From assembly GCA_002067705.1 (NCBI GenBank), contig MVRL01000173.1:33686-97685 (forward strand): a stretch of DNA of 64,000 nucleotides, read 5' to 3'. This document shows, piece after piece, positions 56,276 to 64,000 of the stretch (position 1 is its first letter; the number at the start of each line of letters is the position of its first letter). The translations under genes and the position numbers were made by a program. The notes beneath the pieces were generated by a model, which was not told the DNA's origin, ran no database searches, and saw nothing but the letters and a program-made list of their open reading frames with translations. Origin of the DNA: Methanosaeta sp. PtaU1.Bin112 (GTDB lineage Archaea; Halobacteriota; Methanosarcinia; Methanotrichales; Methanotrichaceae).

Positions 56276-57466
56276 ATGTCTGAGGAGCATTCAAAAATCG
56301 CAGTTGTCGGCCTGGGAAACGCCGGGCTGCCCCTGGCTGCGGTTATCGCGGACAGCGGCATTGAGGTCAAGGGTGTGGATATAAATGAAGAGCGCTGCCG
56401 GATGATCAACCGCGGACAAAACCCCATACCCGAAGAAGCGGGTTTGGGGGAGCTGATAAAAGAGCATGGAGGAAAGAGGCTCGTGGCCACGCCGCGATTC
56501 GAGGACGCGAGAGGCTGCCGGACCTTCATATTGATCGTGCCCGTCTTTGTGGATAGCGGCAATAATCCTGACTTTGCAATTATGAAAGAGGCACTTTCCT
56601 CACTGGGCGGGATCCTGAAGAAGGGAGATCTGGTGGTTTTGGAGACAACCTTTCCGCCAGGAACTACCGATGGGTTGGTGCAGGAGCAGCTATGCAGGTC
56701 AAGCGGCCTTGCGGAGAGCGACTTTTTCCTTGCCTATTCGCCCGAGCGGATAATGACAGGTTATAGCATCTCCAGACTTCGAGAGTTTCCTAAGGTTATT
56801 GGCGGAAGGGACGAAGAGAGCGGAATGATCGCCTATCAGGTCTACAGGAAATTCATCTGCAACCTTCATCTGGTCTCCTCAGCCAAAGTAGCTGAGATGA
56901 TCAAGGTCATGGAAGGATGCTATCGCGATGTCAATATCGCTCTGGCCAATGAACTATTCAAGATCTGCGAAGATTTTGGGGTCGACTTCTTCGAGGCCAG
57001 AGACAAGGCCAATCACCAGTTCTGCCATATCCATCTGCCGTCTACCGGCGTAGGCGGCCACTGTATTCCCGTGTACCCCTGGTTTCTCATAAAGGAGATG
57101 GAAAAGAGAGAGCACCCAGGCAATTGTCGCCTGCTCCGTGCCTCACGAGAGAGCAACGATGAGATGATCCATTACTGGGCAGAGAGAATCCTGGGAGAAT
57201 GCCTGAAGATCAATAAGCCGCTCTCTTGCATTAGGATCTGCATCAAGGGCATAACCTTCCGGGCCGGGGTAAAGGAGTTCTACCACAGCCGCAACCTGGC
57301 CCTGGCCGGACTGCTCATGGAAAAGGGACTGGACGCTTACGTATATGATCCGCTGCTCAGCGAGAGCGATGTGCAGGCAAAAGGCCTGCGCTACATCGAC
57401 CCACAGAACGCGGATCTGCTCTTCGATCCGTTCCTACTCACCTTCGAGCATCCTGAGAGAGGATGA
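56276..57466 (+). CDS. UDP-N-acetylglucosamine/mannosamine 6-dehydrogenase (WbpA-like)
   Basis: Makes UDP-GlcNAcA by two NAD-dependent oxidations at C6. The 396-residue protein has VVGLGNAGLPLAAVIA (residues about 9-24), the VETTFPPGTT-like linker LETTFPPGTTDGL, an AYSPERIM substrate loop, and the catalytic Cys in STGVGGHCIPVYPWF. The C-terminal domain holds KGITFRAGVKEFYHSRNLAL. The acid product is the substrate of the WbpB-type enzyme, so this is the first committed step though last in the four-gene order. Confidence 0.87.
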   Translation: MSEEHSKIAVVGLGNAGLPLAAVIADSGIEVKGVDINEERCRMINRGQNPIPEEAGLGELIKEHGGKRLVATPRFEDARGCRTFILIVPVFVDSGNNPDFAIMKEALSSLGGILKKGDLVVLETTFPPGTTDGLVQEQLCRSSGLAESDFFLAYSPERIMTGYSISRLREFPKVIGGRDEESGMIAYQVYRKFICNLHLVSSAKVAEMIKVMEGCYRDVNIALANELFKICEDFGVDFFEARDKANHQFCHIHLPSTGVGGHCIPVYPWFLIKEMEKREHPGNCRLLRASRESNDEMIHYWAERILGECLKINKPLSCIRICIKGITFRAGVKEFYHSRNLALAGLLMEKGLDAYVYDPLLSESDVQAKGLRYIDPQNADLLFDPFLLTFEHPERG

Positions 57467-57498
57467 GAAGAGATCAGGCAAGGAGCAAGGAAGCTTAA

Positions 57499-58488
57499 AT
57501 GAGGATACTTCTTCTCTCCAACCAGCCGGAGAGGACTACGAGGCTGATGATGTTTAAAGCAACTCTGGAGAGCCAGGGCCAGCATGTTATCGTGCCCCAA
57601 TTCAGCTCTCGGGGCTGGATGCAAATTGCCAGAGAAGTGAAGCAGGTGCTGGCAAAGCAAAGGCCCGATGTGCTGCACCTGTTCAATGTGCCGGATATCA
57701 TATTTCATGGCCTGGGCAAGCTGAAGGGCTCCAGCTACGGAAAGCTCATTTACGACTACCGCTCCCCCTGGGGAGTGGAGCTGCAGATGAGCTTCGGACC
57801 GCTGGCCAGGCCAGCAGGGGAATACTTCGAGCGAGAGCTGGCAAGGGCAGCAGATGCGATCACAGCCGTTAACCGGCCTCTTGCAGACAAAGTGAGATCC
57901 TACGTTCCCGATTTGAAAAAGCCGCTCTTCATTGTCAATAACTATCCGGCAAGAAGCTTTCTGCAGAAGAGCAAGATTTCAGGATTATCAGAAAACGATG
58001 AGCGGCCAATCGTCTTCATGGGCAGAATAAGCCGTCAGGAGGGCATAGGAAACCTGCTTCGCCTTATTCGAAATATTCCTGAGCAGCCCTTTTGGATCAT
58101 CGGCGACGGGCCTTTTTCCCGCTGGTATCTCAGAGATCTTCCTAAAAATGCCCGGTTCTTCGGCTGGCAACCGCATGATAAGGTCGCCGGTCTGATAAGC
58201 CAGGCCAGGATCTGCCTCATACCTCACAGTGAGAGCCTGCTCACACCCTATGCCACCGACAGAAGCGTCTGGAAGCTTAATGAGTACCTGCTGCTGGGAA
58301 AAACGGTGGTGGCTTCCGGGATTACCCAGGAGGAGAAGAGAAAGAACCTGATGGTCGTGAAGAGAGAAAAGCTGGAGGAAGCAGTGCGGGACAGCCTCCT
58401 CCGCGAACCGGAAAAGCTCACGACAGAGGACTACAGGTTCTGGGACAGAAACGACCGGACGATCCGAGAGGCTTACGAGAGCCTCTAA
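57499..58488 (+). CDS. Glycosyltransferase, family 4-like
   Basis: A 329-residue GT-B glycosyltransferase without membrane segments. The N-terminal domain has the hydrophobic strands and DVLHLFNVPD; the C-terminal domain has IVFMGRISRQEGIGNLL and WIIGDGPF, with the conserved ExxG-like LNEYLLLGKTVVASG at about 265-280. It probably adds a sugar from the island to a lipid-linked glycan. It follows the dehydrogenase by 32 bases and converges on glmS with 10 bases between. Confidence 0.78.
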   Translation: MRILLLSNQPERTTRLMMFKATLESQGQHVIVPQFSSRGWMQIAREVKQVLAKQRPDVLHLFNVPDIIFHGLGKLKGSSYGKLIYDYRSPWGVELQMSFGPLARPAGEYFERELARAADAITAVNRPLADKVRSYVPDLKKPLFIVNNYPARSFLQKSKISGLSENDERPIVFMGRISRQEGIGNLLRLIRNIPEQPFWIIGDGPFSRWYLRDLPKNARFFGWQPHDKVAGLISQARICLIPHSESLLTPYATDRSVWKLNEYLLLGKTVVASGITQEEKRKNLMVVKREKLEEAVRDSLLREPEKLTTEDYRFWDRNDRTIREAYESL

Positions 58489-58498
58489 AAATTGAATT

Positions 58499-60304
58499 CT
58501 ACTCCACCGTCACACATTTGGCCAGGTTGCGGGGCTTGTCGATGGGAAGGCCCAGCTTATTTGCGGTATAGTAAGAGAGTAGCTGCACGGCCACAGTGCA
58601 GAGCACTGCAGAGTAGACGGGCTGCGTCTGGGGAAGCTCAATTACATGGCTTGCCACCTTGGCAATATCAGGATCGCCTTCTGTGGCAAAGGCTATTACC
58701 TCAGCGCCACGGGCACTCACCTCTTTTATGTTGGACTGGATCTTCTTGCCGCAGGTGGCCAGAGCCACCACAGGCGTTTTTTCAGTGATCAGAGCCAGCG
58801 GTCCGTGCTTGAGCTCTCCGCCGGCATAGCCCTCGGATGGTATGTAGGCGATCTCTTTCATCTTCAGGGCGCCTTCCAGGGAGATGGGATAGAGATAATC
58901 TCTGCCGATAAAGAAATAGCAGCTTGCACCCGCATATTGCTCGGCAATATCTCTGATCGCCTCTCTCTTCTCCAGAACCCTCTGCACCAGGCCAGGCAGC
59001 TTGGTCAGATCGATCAGCATCTTTCTGGCCTGGTCGGGAGTAAGATGGCCCCGAGCTCTGCCCAGACGCACAGCCAGAAGAATGATGGCCACAAGCTGAG
59101 AGGTGAAGGTCTTGGTGGCGGCCACGCCGATCTCCGGGCCGCAGCGAGTGTAGATAGTGCCGTCCACCAGCTCAGCCACCGTTGAGCCCAGGACATTGGT
59201 GATTGCCAGGCTCCGTCCTCCGCAAGTCTTGGCTTTCTTCAAGGCGAGCAGAGTATCTGCGGTCTCTCCGGACTGGGTGATTCCCAGGAGCAGAGTCCTG
59301 GGCCGCACCTGAAGATTTAAAAACTCGGATGCCACCTCTACATCAACCGGCAGCCCGGCCGCACGGGCAAAGAGATTCTTGGCCAGCATTCCCGCATGGT
59401 AGGATGTGCCGCAGGCGATGATTATCACTCTTTCCAGGGCTTTTATCTCTTCATCGCTTATGCCCAGATCGAGCCGAACATCCCCTTCTATCTCCGAGAT
59501 GCGCCCGGCGATGGTCTCGCGAATGGCACGCGGCTGCTCATGAATCTCTTTGAGCATGAAATGAGTATAGCCTCCTTTCTCTGCAGCATCGGCGCTCCAG
59601 TTGACGCGCTCGAGCTGCACCTGCCGGGGCTGGCCCAATCGATCCATTATCTCAACCCGATCCGCAAAGACCCGGGCGATCTCTCCGTCCTTCATGCGGA
59701 TGACATCTTTGGTATAGGGAAGAAGGGCGGGAACATCGGATGCCACATAGACTGCTGCCTCGCCTTTGCCCAGCACCAGTGGGCTGTCCTTTCTGGCGCA
59801 AACCAGATAAGGAGAACTGGCAGCTAGCACGGCCACAGCATATGATCCTTCCACATCCTTTAAAGCCTCCTCTACGGCGGAGTATAGATCGCCCTTATAA
59901 TGAGAATGAATGAGATGCGCTAAAGCCTCGCTGTCTGTCTCTGAAGCGAATACATAGCCAGATTCGGTGAGCTTCTCTCTCAGCTCCAGATAGTTTTCAA
60001 TAATGCCGTTGTGCACAATGGCGATCTCCCCGGAGGTGTGGGGATGCGCGTTCTGATCGCTTGGCCTGCCGTGAGTTGCCCAGCGTGTATGGCCGATGCC
60101 CATGCACTCTCCCGGACTGCCTCTAGACTGATAGACCTTTTCCAGATCCGCTATTCGACCGGCGGACTTGAGGATCTCAATTGCTCCTCCTGACTTGAAG
60201 GCCACACCGACCGAATCATAGCCCCTGTACTCCAGCCGTTTCAGAGTATCAAAAAGGATAGGGCCCGCCAGCTGGTCTCCGACGTAAGCCACAATTCCGC
60301 ACAT
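58499..60304 (-). CDS. glmS: Glucosamine-6-phosphate synthase (isomerizing)
   Basis: Makes glucosamine-6-phosphate from fructose-6-phosphate and glutamine. The 601-residue protein has Cys2 as the N-terminal glutaminase nucleophile (MCGIVAYVGD), TRWATHG and the QNAHPHTS region, two SIS domains (IACGTSYHAGMLAKN near residue 296 and FIGRDYLYPISLEGALKMKE near 450, in parts), and the C-terminal PRNLAKCVTVE. It overlaps the preceding nucleotidyltransferase by one base (TGATG), so the two are translated together. It supplies GlcNAc for the neighbouring sugar pathway. Confidence 0.95.
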   Translation of the reverse strand: MCGIVAYVGDQLAGPILFDTLKRLEYRGYDSVGVAFKSGGAIEILKSAGRIADLEKVYQSRGSPGECMGIGHTRWATHGRPSDQNAHPHTSGEIAIVHNGIIENYLELREKLTESGYVFASETDSEALAHLIHSHYKGDLYSAVEEALKDVEGSYAVAVLAASSPYLVCARKDSPLVLGKGEAAVYVASDVPALLPYTKDVIRMKDGEIARVFADRVEIMDRLGQPRQVQLERVNWSADAAEKGGYTHFMLKEIHEQPRAIRETIAGRISEIEGDVRLDLGISDEEIKALERVIIIACGTSYHAGMLAKNLFARAAGLPVDVEVASEFLNLQVRPRTLLLGITQSGETADTLLALKKAKTCGGRSLAITNVLGSTVAELVDGTIYTRCGPEIGVAATKTFTSQLVAIILLAVRLGRARGHLTPDQARKMLIDLTKLPGLVQRVLEKREAIRDIAEQYAGASCYFFIGRDYLYPISLEGALKMKEIAYIPSEGYAGGELKHGPLALITEKTPVVALATCGKKIQSNIKEVSARGAEVIAFATEGDPDIAKVASHVIELPQTQPVYSAVLCTVAVQLLSYYTANKLGLPIDKPRNLAKCVTVE

Positions 60305-61512
60305 CAGCTTACCACCCTGCTCTCTCTCTCAATCCAGCCACGAATTGATGCCCCTGATCCAATGCGCGCACCGGTTCCCACAACCGTACCCGGACTCGCC
60401 AGGACTCTGCTTTCGAGTGTTACATCATCGGCAAATATCGCTCCGAATTCCGCCCTCTCAAATGCATCCTCCAAATCCACCACAGAGGGCCCCGTCTCGA
60501 TGACCAGCTGGTCGCCCAGAGAGCAACTGGCTCCAATTACGGAATCGGAAATAATAGAAGCCGATCCGATCCGTGCATCGCTCATGATTATGCTGTTTCT
60601 AACCTCAGAATGTGAGCCAATCCGAACAGAGTCTCCTATGGAGGTAGACGGCAGAATTGTGACAGAAGGGCCGATATCGCAATCCTCACCGATACAGATC
60701 GGACCTATAAGATAAGATCCTGAGCGGATAATGCTGCCCCTGCCCACCCCCACCGGACCTTTAATAACCGCGCCCACTTCCACCTCACCAGATACAATCT
60801 GATCCTTCATGCCCAATGCAAGGTTGTTGGCATTGAGCAGATCCCAGGCAAATATGGCATCAGACCATATGCCTTTGCTGATTACAGGTACAACCCCTCT
60901 TCCGTCGGCAATCATCTGAGATAAGGTCTGAGTAAGCTCATAAGATCCCCTCTCCGATATGGGAGTATAGCGGAGATCCTCGAAGATCGACGGGCTGAAT
61001 TTGTAGGCACCCGTATTGATAATTCCAGAACATGGCCTTCCAGGCTTTTCGATTATTGCCTTTACCCTCTCCTGCTGCACCATCAAGACGCCATAGTCTC
61101 CAGAATGCTGCCTGAGAGCTGCAAGTATAACGTTTTCTCCTTTAGCCGCAACCAGTTCCTTGACTGCCCGAGCATCTATAAGATTGTCTCCATTGACTAC
61201 AAGAAAATCATCATCAACATAGCCTTCCGCTTTGCGAAGGGCATGGGCCGTTCCCAGAAGCTCGTTCTGCTCGAGGTATGTAATTTTAACGCCAAAATCC
61301 AGACCATCCTCAAAATAGTCCATGACCCTCTCTTTCTGATAGCCCACTACTATGTAAAGATCTCGAATATCGTTTGCAGCCAGAGCCGAAATGACATGCT
61401 CCATGAAAGGACGGTTTCCTACGGGAAGCATAACCTTGGATCTGGTCTGGGTAAGCGGCCTGCATCTGCGACCTTCTCCCGCCGCCAATATGACTGCTTT
61501 CAAATTTATCAC
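60304..61512 (-). CDS. Sugar-1-phosphate nucleotidyltransferase (GlmU-like, acetyltransferase part degenerate)
   Basis: A 402-residue paralogue of the protein at 52313. The N-terminal half has VILAAGEGRRCRPLTQTRSKVMLPVG and VVNGDNLID for nucleotide transfer; the C-terminal beta-helix is present, but the NLR...TGIN stretch of the acetyltransferase site is replaced by LVIETGPSVVDLEDAFERAE and ends in GIGSGASIRGWIE-like repeats. It may activate another sugar (glucose, glucosamine or GlcNAc phosphate). GTG start at 61512. It is coupled to glmS by a one-base overlap. Confidence 0.8.
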   Translation of the reverse strand: MINLKAVILAAGEGRRCRPLTQTRSKVMLPVGNRPFMEHVISALAANDIRDLYIVVGYQKERVMDYFEDGLDFGVKITYLEQNELLGTAHALRKAEGYVDDDFLVVNGDNLIDARAVKELVAAKGENVILAALRQHSGDYGVLMVQQERVKAIIEKPGRPCSGIINTGAYKFSPSIFEDLRYTPISERGSYELTQTLSQMIADGRGVVPVISKGIWSDAIFAWDLLNANNLALGMKDQIVSGEVEVGAVIKGPVGVGRGSIIRSGSYLIGPICIGEDCDIGPSVTILPSTSIGDSVRIGSHSEVRNSIIMSDARIGSASIISDSVIGASCSLGDQLVIETGPSVVDLEDAFERAEFGAIFADDVTLESRVLASPGTVVGTGARIGSGASIRGWIERESRVVS

Positions 61513-61669
61513 ATTCCGGATTTCTATAACTCATTTATGAGTGCCCAGCCAGGCTTTAGATCTTTTCGGTCAAATATTCATAAAAATTGTGAATTGTGCT
61601 TAAAGAAGGAAAAAAGCCCAGTCTTTTATACATGCAGAGTGCAACGGATGCATGAGGACGACAGGATAA

Positions 61670-62803
61670 ATGAAGATATTGGTAATACCCACTACGGATT
61701 GGATCAGGCATCCCGTTCCCAATCGGCTCAATTTCATCTTCGATATTCTGGCCGAAAAGCATGAGGTGTATGTGCTGCATTTCGGCCTGTCGAGATTTTC
61801 AAAGCTGCAGGCGAGGGAGACGAAATGCAAACTGGTGGCAGCAAACTGGATAAATGCTGAGGACCCCTCTCTCTATTACCTCCTGAACTTCCCATACCAC
61901 CTCTGGAAGATCAGAGAGATTGCAAAGAAGCTGAAGATGGATGTAATCCTGTCCACCAACATCCTGCCATCTTTTGCTGCCAGCTTCGCGAGCACTCCGA
62001 TCGTATTCGACTACCTGGATCATCTTGAGGAATCTGCATCGATTTACTATCCCGGCTCGTTGATGGGAAAAATCGTCAAGCAAGCGGTAAGGCTCATCAC
62101 CAGATACAACCTGCGCAAGGCGCGCTCGGTGATTACCGTTACCAGGGAGCTCTCTGCCTTTCTGGAAGATCTGGGCGTAAAAGACATAACAGTAATCGCC
62201 AATGGGGTGGACACCAAGCTGCTCCAACCGCTCCCCATGCAGGAAGCAAAAAGATCTCTGGGACTGGCGGGTGTGGTCCTGGGCTATGTGGGCTCGCTCG
62301 AGCACTGGGTAGATCTGGAGACGGTGGTCTCAGCGATGCCCCAGCTGAATGCTACATTATTGGTTGTGGGTCCTGGCCTTTTTACCGATTATGGGGACGA
62401 GATCAAGAAGATGGCCAAAGACCTTGGTGTTCTGGACAGAATAGTCTTCACAGGTGCAGTAGAGTACGCGAACCTATCTCGCTATATTTCCGCCATGGAC
62501 ATCGGCCTCAATCCCCTGAAGATGATGAAGAAGAACGAGTATGCTGCGGGAGGAAAGGTCTTCAACTATCTGGCATGCGGGCGGCCGGTGCTATCCAGCC
62601 GCATGATCTCGCTGGAGAGGCTGCTGGGTGGCGAGATATATTACTACGATGATGTGGAGAGCTTTGTTGCCCAGGTAAAGAACATCCTTTCAGCCTGCGG
62701 CAGCGAGAAGAGATACAGAACCCTGGCGGAGAAGTACGACTGGAGAAAGATTGCCGGAAGTTATGAGAGCGTCCTGAGAGATGCATCAAAGACTCAAGGA
62801 TAA
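61670..62803 (+). CDS. Glycosyltransferase, family 4-like
   Basis: A 377-residue GT-B enzyme. It opens KILVIPTTDWIRHPVPNR, has VIANGVDTKLLQP near residue 180, LGYVGSLEHWVDLETV after the linker, and a nucleotide-sugar region GLNPLKMMKKNEYAAGGKVFNYLACGRPVLSS (in parts, near 290-310). Likely part of surface-glycan assembly. It is divergent from the nucleotidyltransferase (157 bp) and its stop overlaps the convergent gene at 62794 by 10 bases. Confidence 0.78.
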   Translation: MKILVIPTTDWIRHPVPNRLNFIFDILAEKHEVYVLHFGLSRFSKLQARETKCKLVAANWINAEDPSLYYLLNFPYHLWKIREIAKKLKMDVILSTNILPSFAASFASTPIVFDYLDHLEESASIYYPGSLMGKIVKQAVRLITRYNLRKARSVITVTRELSAFLEDLGVKDITVIANGVDTKLLQPLPMQEAKRSLGLAGVVLGYVGSLEHWVDLETVVSAMPQLNATLLVVGPGLFTDYGDEIKKMAKDLGVLDRIVFTGAVEYANLSRYISAMDIGLNPLKMMKKNEYAAGGKVFNYLACGRPVLSSRMISLERLLGGEIYYYDDVESFVAQVKNILSACGSEKRYRTLAEKYDWRKIAGSYESVLRDASKTQG

Positions 62804-63753
62804 AGGTCCATCAACTTGTGTGCAATTTTGTCAGAGTCGTGGACAATCTCCACATAATTTCGGCCTCTTTTCCCCAAATCCTCACGCAGCCGGGGATCTT
62901 CTATAAGCAACCGCAGATTCTCCAAGAGATTATCGATGGATGTGTTCAACATGGGTTGAGAGGGCATATGTCCCTGCAGGTCTTCCCTCAAATAAACGCA
63001 GACTGGCTTGCCGAGAGCCATGCACTCCTGTGCCAGCATGCCGTACCATCCGATCAGCAATTGATCAACGACTATATCTGCGCGTTTATAATTCTCTATT
63101 GCATCCACGTGTGATGTATTTTCCACCAATATCAGCTCGATATTATAACCTTCACGTTTTAATTCTTTTATTGCTCTTAATACATGTTCAGTCCCCTTTA
63201 GCCGCCTCCTGCTGGGTGCATGCAATATCTTGACAGAATCCAAGTCGTTTGCAGAAGTGTTGCCTGAACCTACGTAGGGGTACATTTCAATATCCAGCGG
63301 ATTTGGCACCCATATCGCATCTTTAGACCACTCCAGAAGATCAGGGGTTGAGACAAAGATTCGCTGGGCAAGCCGGGCATAGAGCCAGTGCTCTCCCTTT
63401 TGCCTGATATCTGTGCCGTGATGGTGCATCACCACCTTTTTATTAAGCAGCCTCCATAAAGGAAAATCAAGCCCAAAAGGAAGGCCTGAGGAGTAATGAA
63501 AATGGAGGAGGTCATAGTCTCTGGCAATTGGAAGGAGCAGGGGCATTTTTTGCAGCAAATTTAAAGGATTTTCAAAGTAAATTGAGCGACGGGAAGAGTA
63601 ATCCAGCTTTATTGGGAAGTGATAGTCTGTTAGGTACCCAAAATCTTCGAATTCAAACGATAATACATCACTTCTTTGGCCCAATCGCCTTTGCGCTGCA
63701 GAAAGCCCCTGGGGAACTCCTGCAATTGAGCCGATATGCAATATAGAGTCCAT
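62794..63753 (-). CDS. Glycosyltransferase, GT-B type
   Basis: A 319-residue GT-B-like protein. LLHFHYSSGLPFGLDFP and VVMHHHGTDIR belong to the N-terminal domain, and ILHAPSRRRLKGTEHVLRAI with QLLIGWYGMLAQECMALGKPVCV (in parts) to the C-terminal nucleotide domain with the conserved Glu. I choose the ATG at 63753, with GAAGGAT seven bases upstream; the longer reading from 63846 adds a non-conserved basic segment. The acceptor and donor are unknown. Confidence 0.75.
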   Translation of the reverse strand: MDSILHIGSIAGVPQGLSAAQRRLGQRSDVLSFEFEDFGYLTDYHFPIKLDYSSRRSIYFENPLNLLQKMPLLLPIARDYDLLHFHYSSGLPFGLDFPLWRLLNKKVVMHHHGTDIRQKGEHWLYARLAQRIFVSTPDLLEWSKDAIWVPNPLDIEMYPYVGSGNTSANDLDSVKILHAPSRRRLKGTEHVLRAIKELKREGYNIELILVENTSHVDAIENYKRADIVVDQLLIGWYGMLAQECMALGKPVCVYLREDLQGHMPSQPMLNTSIDNLLENLRLLIEDPRLREDLGKRGRNYVEIVHDSDKIAHKLMDLYP

Positions 63754-63915
63754 GAATATCCTTCGTATTGTTATTTCTGGCTTTTCTATGCGTGCAGCGA
63801 CACCTTTCGCCGCAATCCATCTAAGAAAAAGACAGCCGACCCGCACATTATACTTGCTTCACCGCATAGTTTTATATATACTTTATCTCAATAATGGTTT
63901 AGGAGATGGGTGGAG

Positions 63916-64000
63916 TGAACCCCTCCGAGTGGACAATAAGTTAAGCAATGCCAACTCATGGAGGGAAACATATGAAGAAGACGAGGCGGCGTTACGATCG
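63916..64000 (+). mobile_element. Left end of an IS3-like insertion sequence, cut by the window edge
   Basis: At 63916 a TGAACCCCTCCGAGTGGACA stretch has the 5'-TGAACC start and GTGGACA core typical of IS3-family terminal repeats. It is followed after 37 bases by a GGAGGG ribosome site and an ATG opening a basic N-terminus usual for an IS3 OrfA. The right end, transposase and target repeats lie outside. Confidence 0.6.
63972..64000 (+). CDS. Transposase OrfA-like N-terminus (partial)
   Basis: Only nine complete codons and part of a tenth are in the window: MKKTRRRYD. The GGAGGG site six bases upstream and the inverted-repeat-like sequence before it support a start of IS3-type OrfA, whose N-termini (KRRRFxxEFK) look like this. 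Family assignment needs the rest. Confidence 0.5.

Noticed and set aside
1..64000. CRISPR array or rRNA operon
   Set aside because: No regularly spaced direct repeats and no rRNA-like conserved segments were seen anywhere in the window.

Overview
The window is a stretch of a euryarchaeal, methanogen-type chromosome, most likely from the order Methanosarcinales and probably the Methanothrix/Methanosaeta family. The evidence is an RNA polymerase operon with a split B subunit (rpoH-rpoB''-rpoB'-rpoA'-rpoA''), archaeal L30e, NusA, S12 and S7, a complete A1AO ATP synthase operon in the aha order found in Methanosarcina (including a small ahaG-like last gene), an archaeal PurP, SRP19, a short NifB, a UPF0280 protein and an intron-bearing tRNA-Lys. 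TATA/BRE boxes sit about 25 nt before several start codons, which suggests many leaderless mRNAs.

Layout. 1-6.5 kb: a lone pyrF in sparse, repeat-containing DNA, then a minus-strand radical-SAM neighbourhood (moaA, a small membrane protein, a B12-binding radical SAM protein, a secreted protein, nifB). 6.6-10 kb: a plus-strand housekeeping operon (srp19, PHP phosphoesterase, small conserved protein, hflX, UPF0280). 10-12.3 kb: a SPASM-type radical SAM enzyme and an orphan metal-type ABC binding protein. 12.3-14.3 kb: gene-poor DNA with a leaderless 56-codon ORF behind a palindrome, a diverged dispersed repeat and a decayed DUF1003 gene. 14.3-18.7 kb: purP with two coupled small genes, an orphan ORF, and the small subunit and dehydrogenase of the isopropylmalate/homoaconitate pathway. 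18.8-28.1 kb: tRNA-Lys and the rpo/str operon, ended by a clear hairpin-T terminator where EF-2 and EF-1alpha would usually follow. 28.1-30.3 kb: an accessory insert (HhH-like protein, frameshifted PD-(D/E)XK nuclease, UPF0175/PIN toxin-antitoxin pair). 30.3-38.5 kb: an FAD oxidoreductase, RNase HI, a methyltransferase, truA with a decayed partial copy behind it, the large subunit of the 3-isopropylmalate/homoaconitate dehydratase, TrpB2, a NAD-kinase-like protein and a small secreted protein.

38.6-47.3 kb is the A1AO ATP synthase operon on the minus strand. Upstream of it lies a form III RuBisCO gene broken by two single-base frameshifts, then a class I fructose-1,6-bisphosphatase and a class II aldolase on the opposite strand: a sugar-phosphate module.

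52.3-63.8 kb is a surface-glycan island. GlmS, a bifunctional GlmU-like enzyme, a WbpA-type dehydrogenase, a WbpB-type oxidoreductase, a WbpE-type aminotransferase and a WbpD-type acetyltransferase together form a nearly complete route from fructose-6-phosphate to UDP-GlcNAc3NAcA (only GlmM is missing), with three glycosyltransferases and a second nucleotidyltransferase. This fits N-glycan or S-layer sugar synthesis. The window ends inside the left end of an IS3-like insertion sequence.

All calls rest on reading the sequence and remembered family features; no database search was run.
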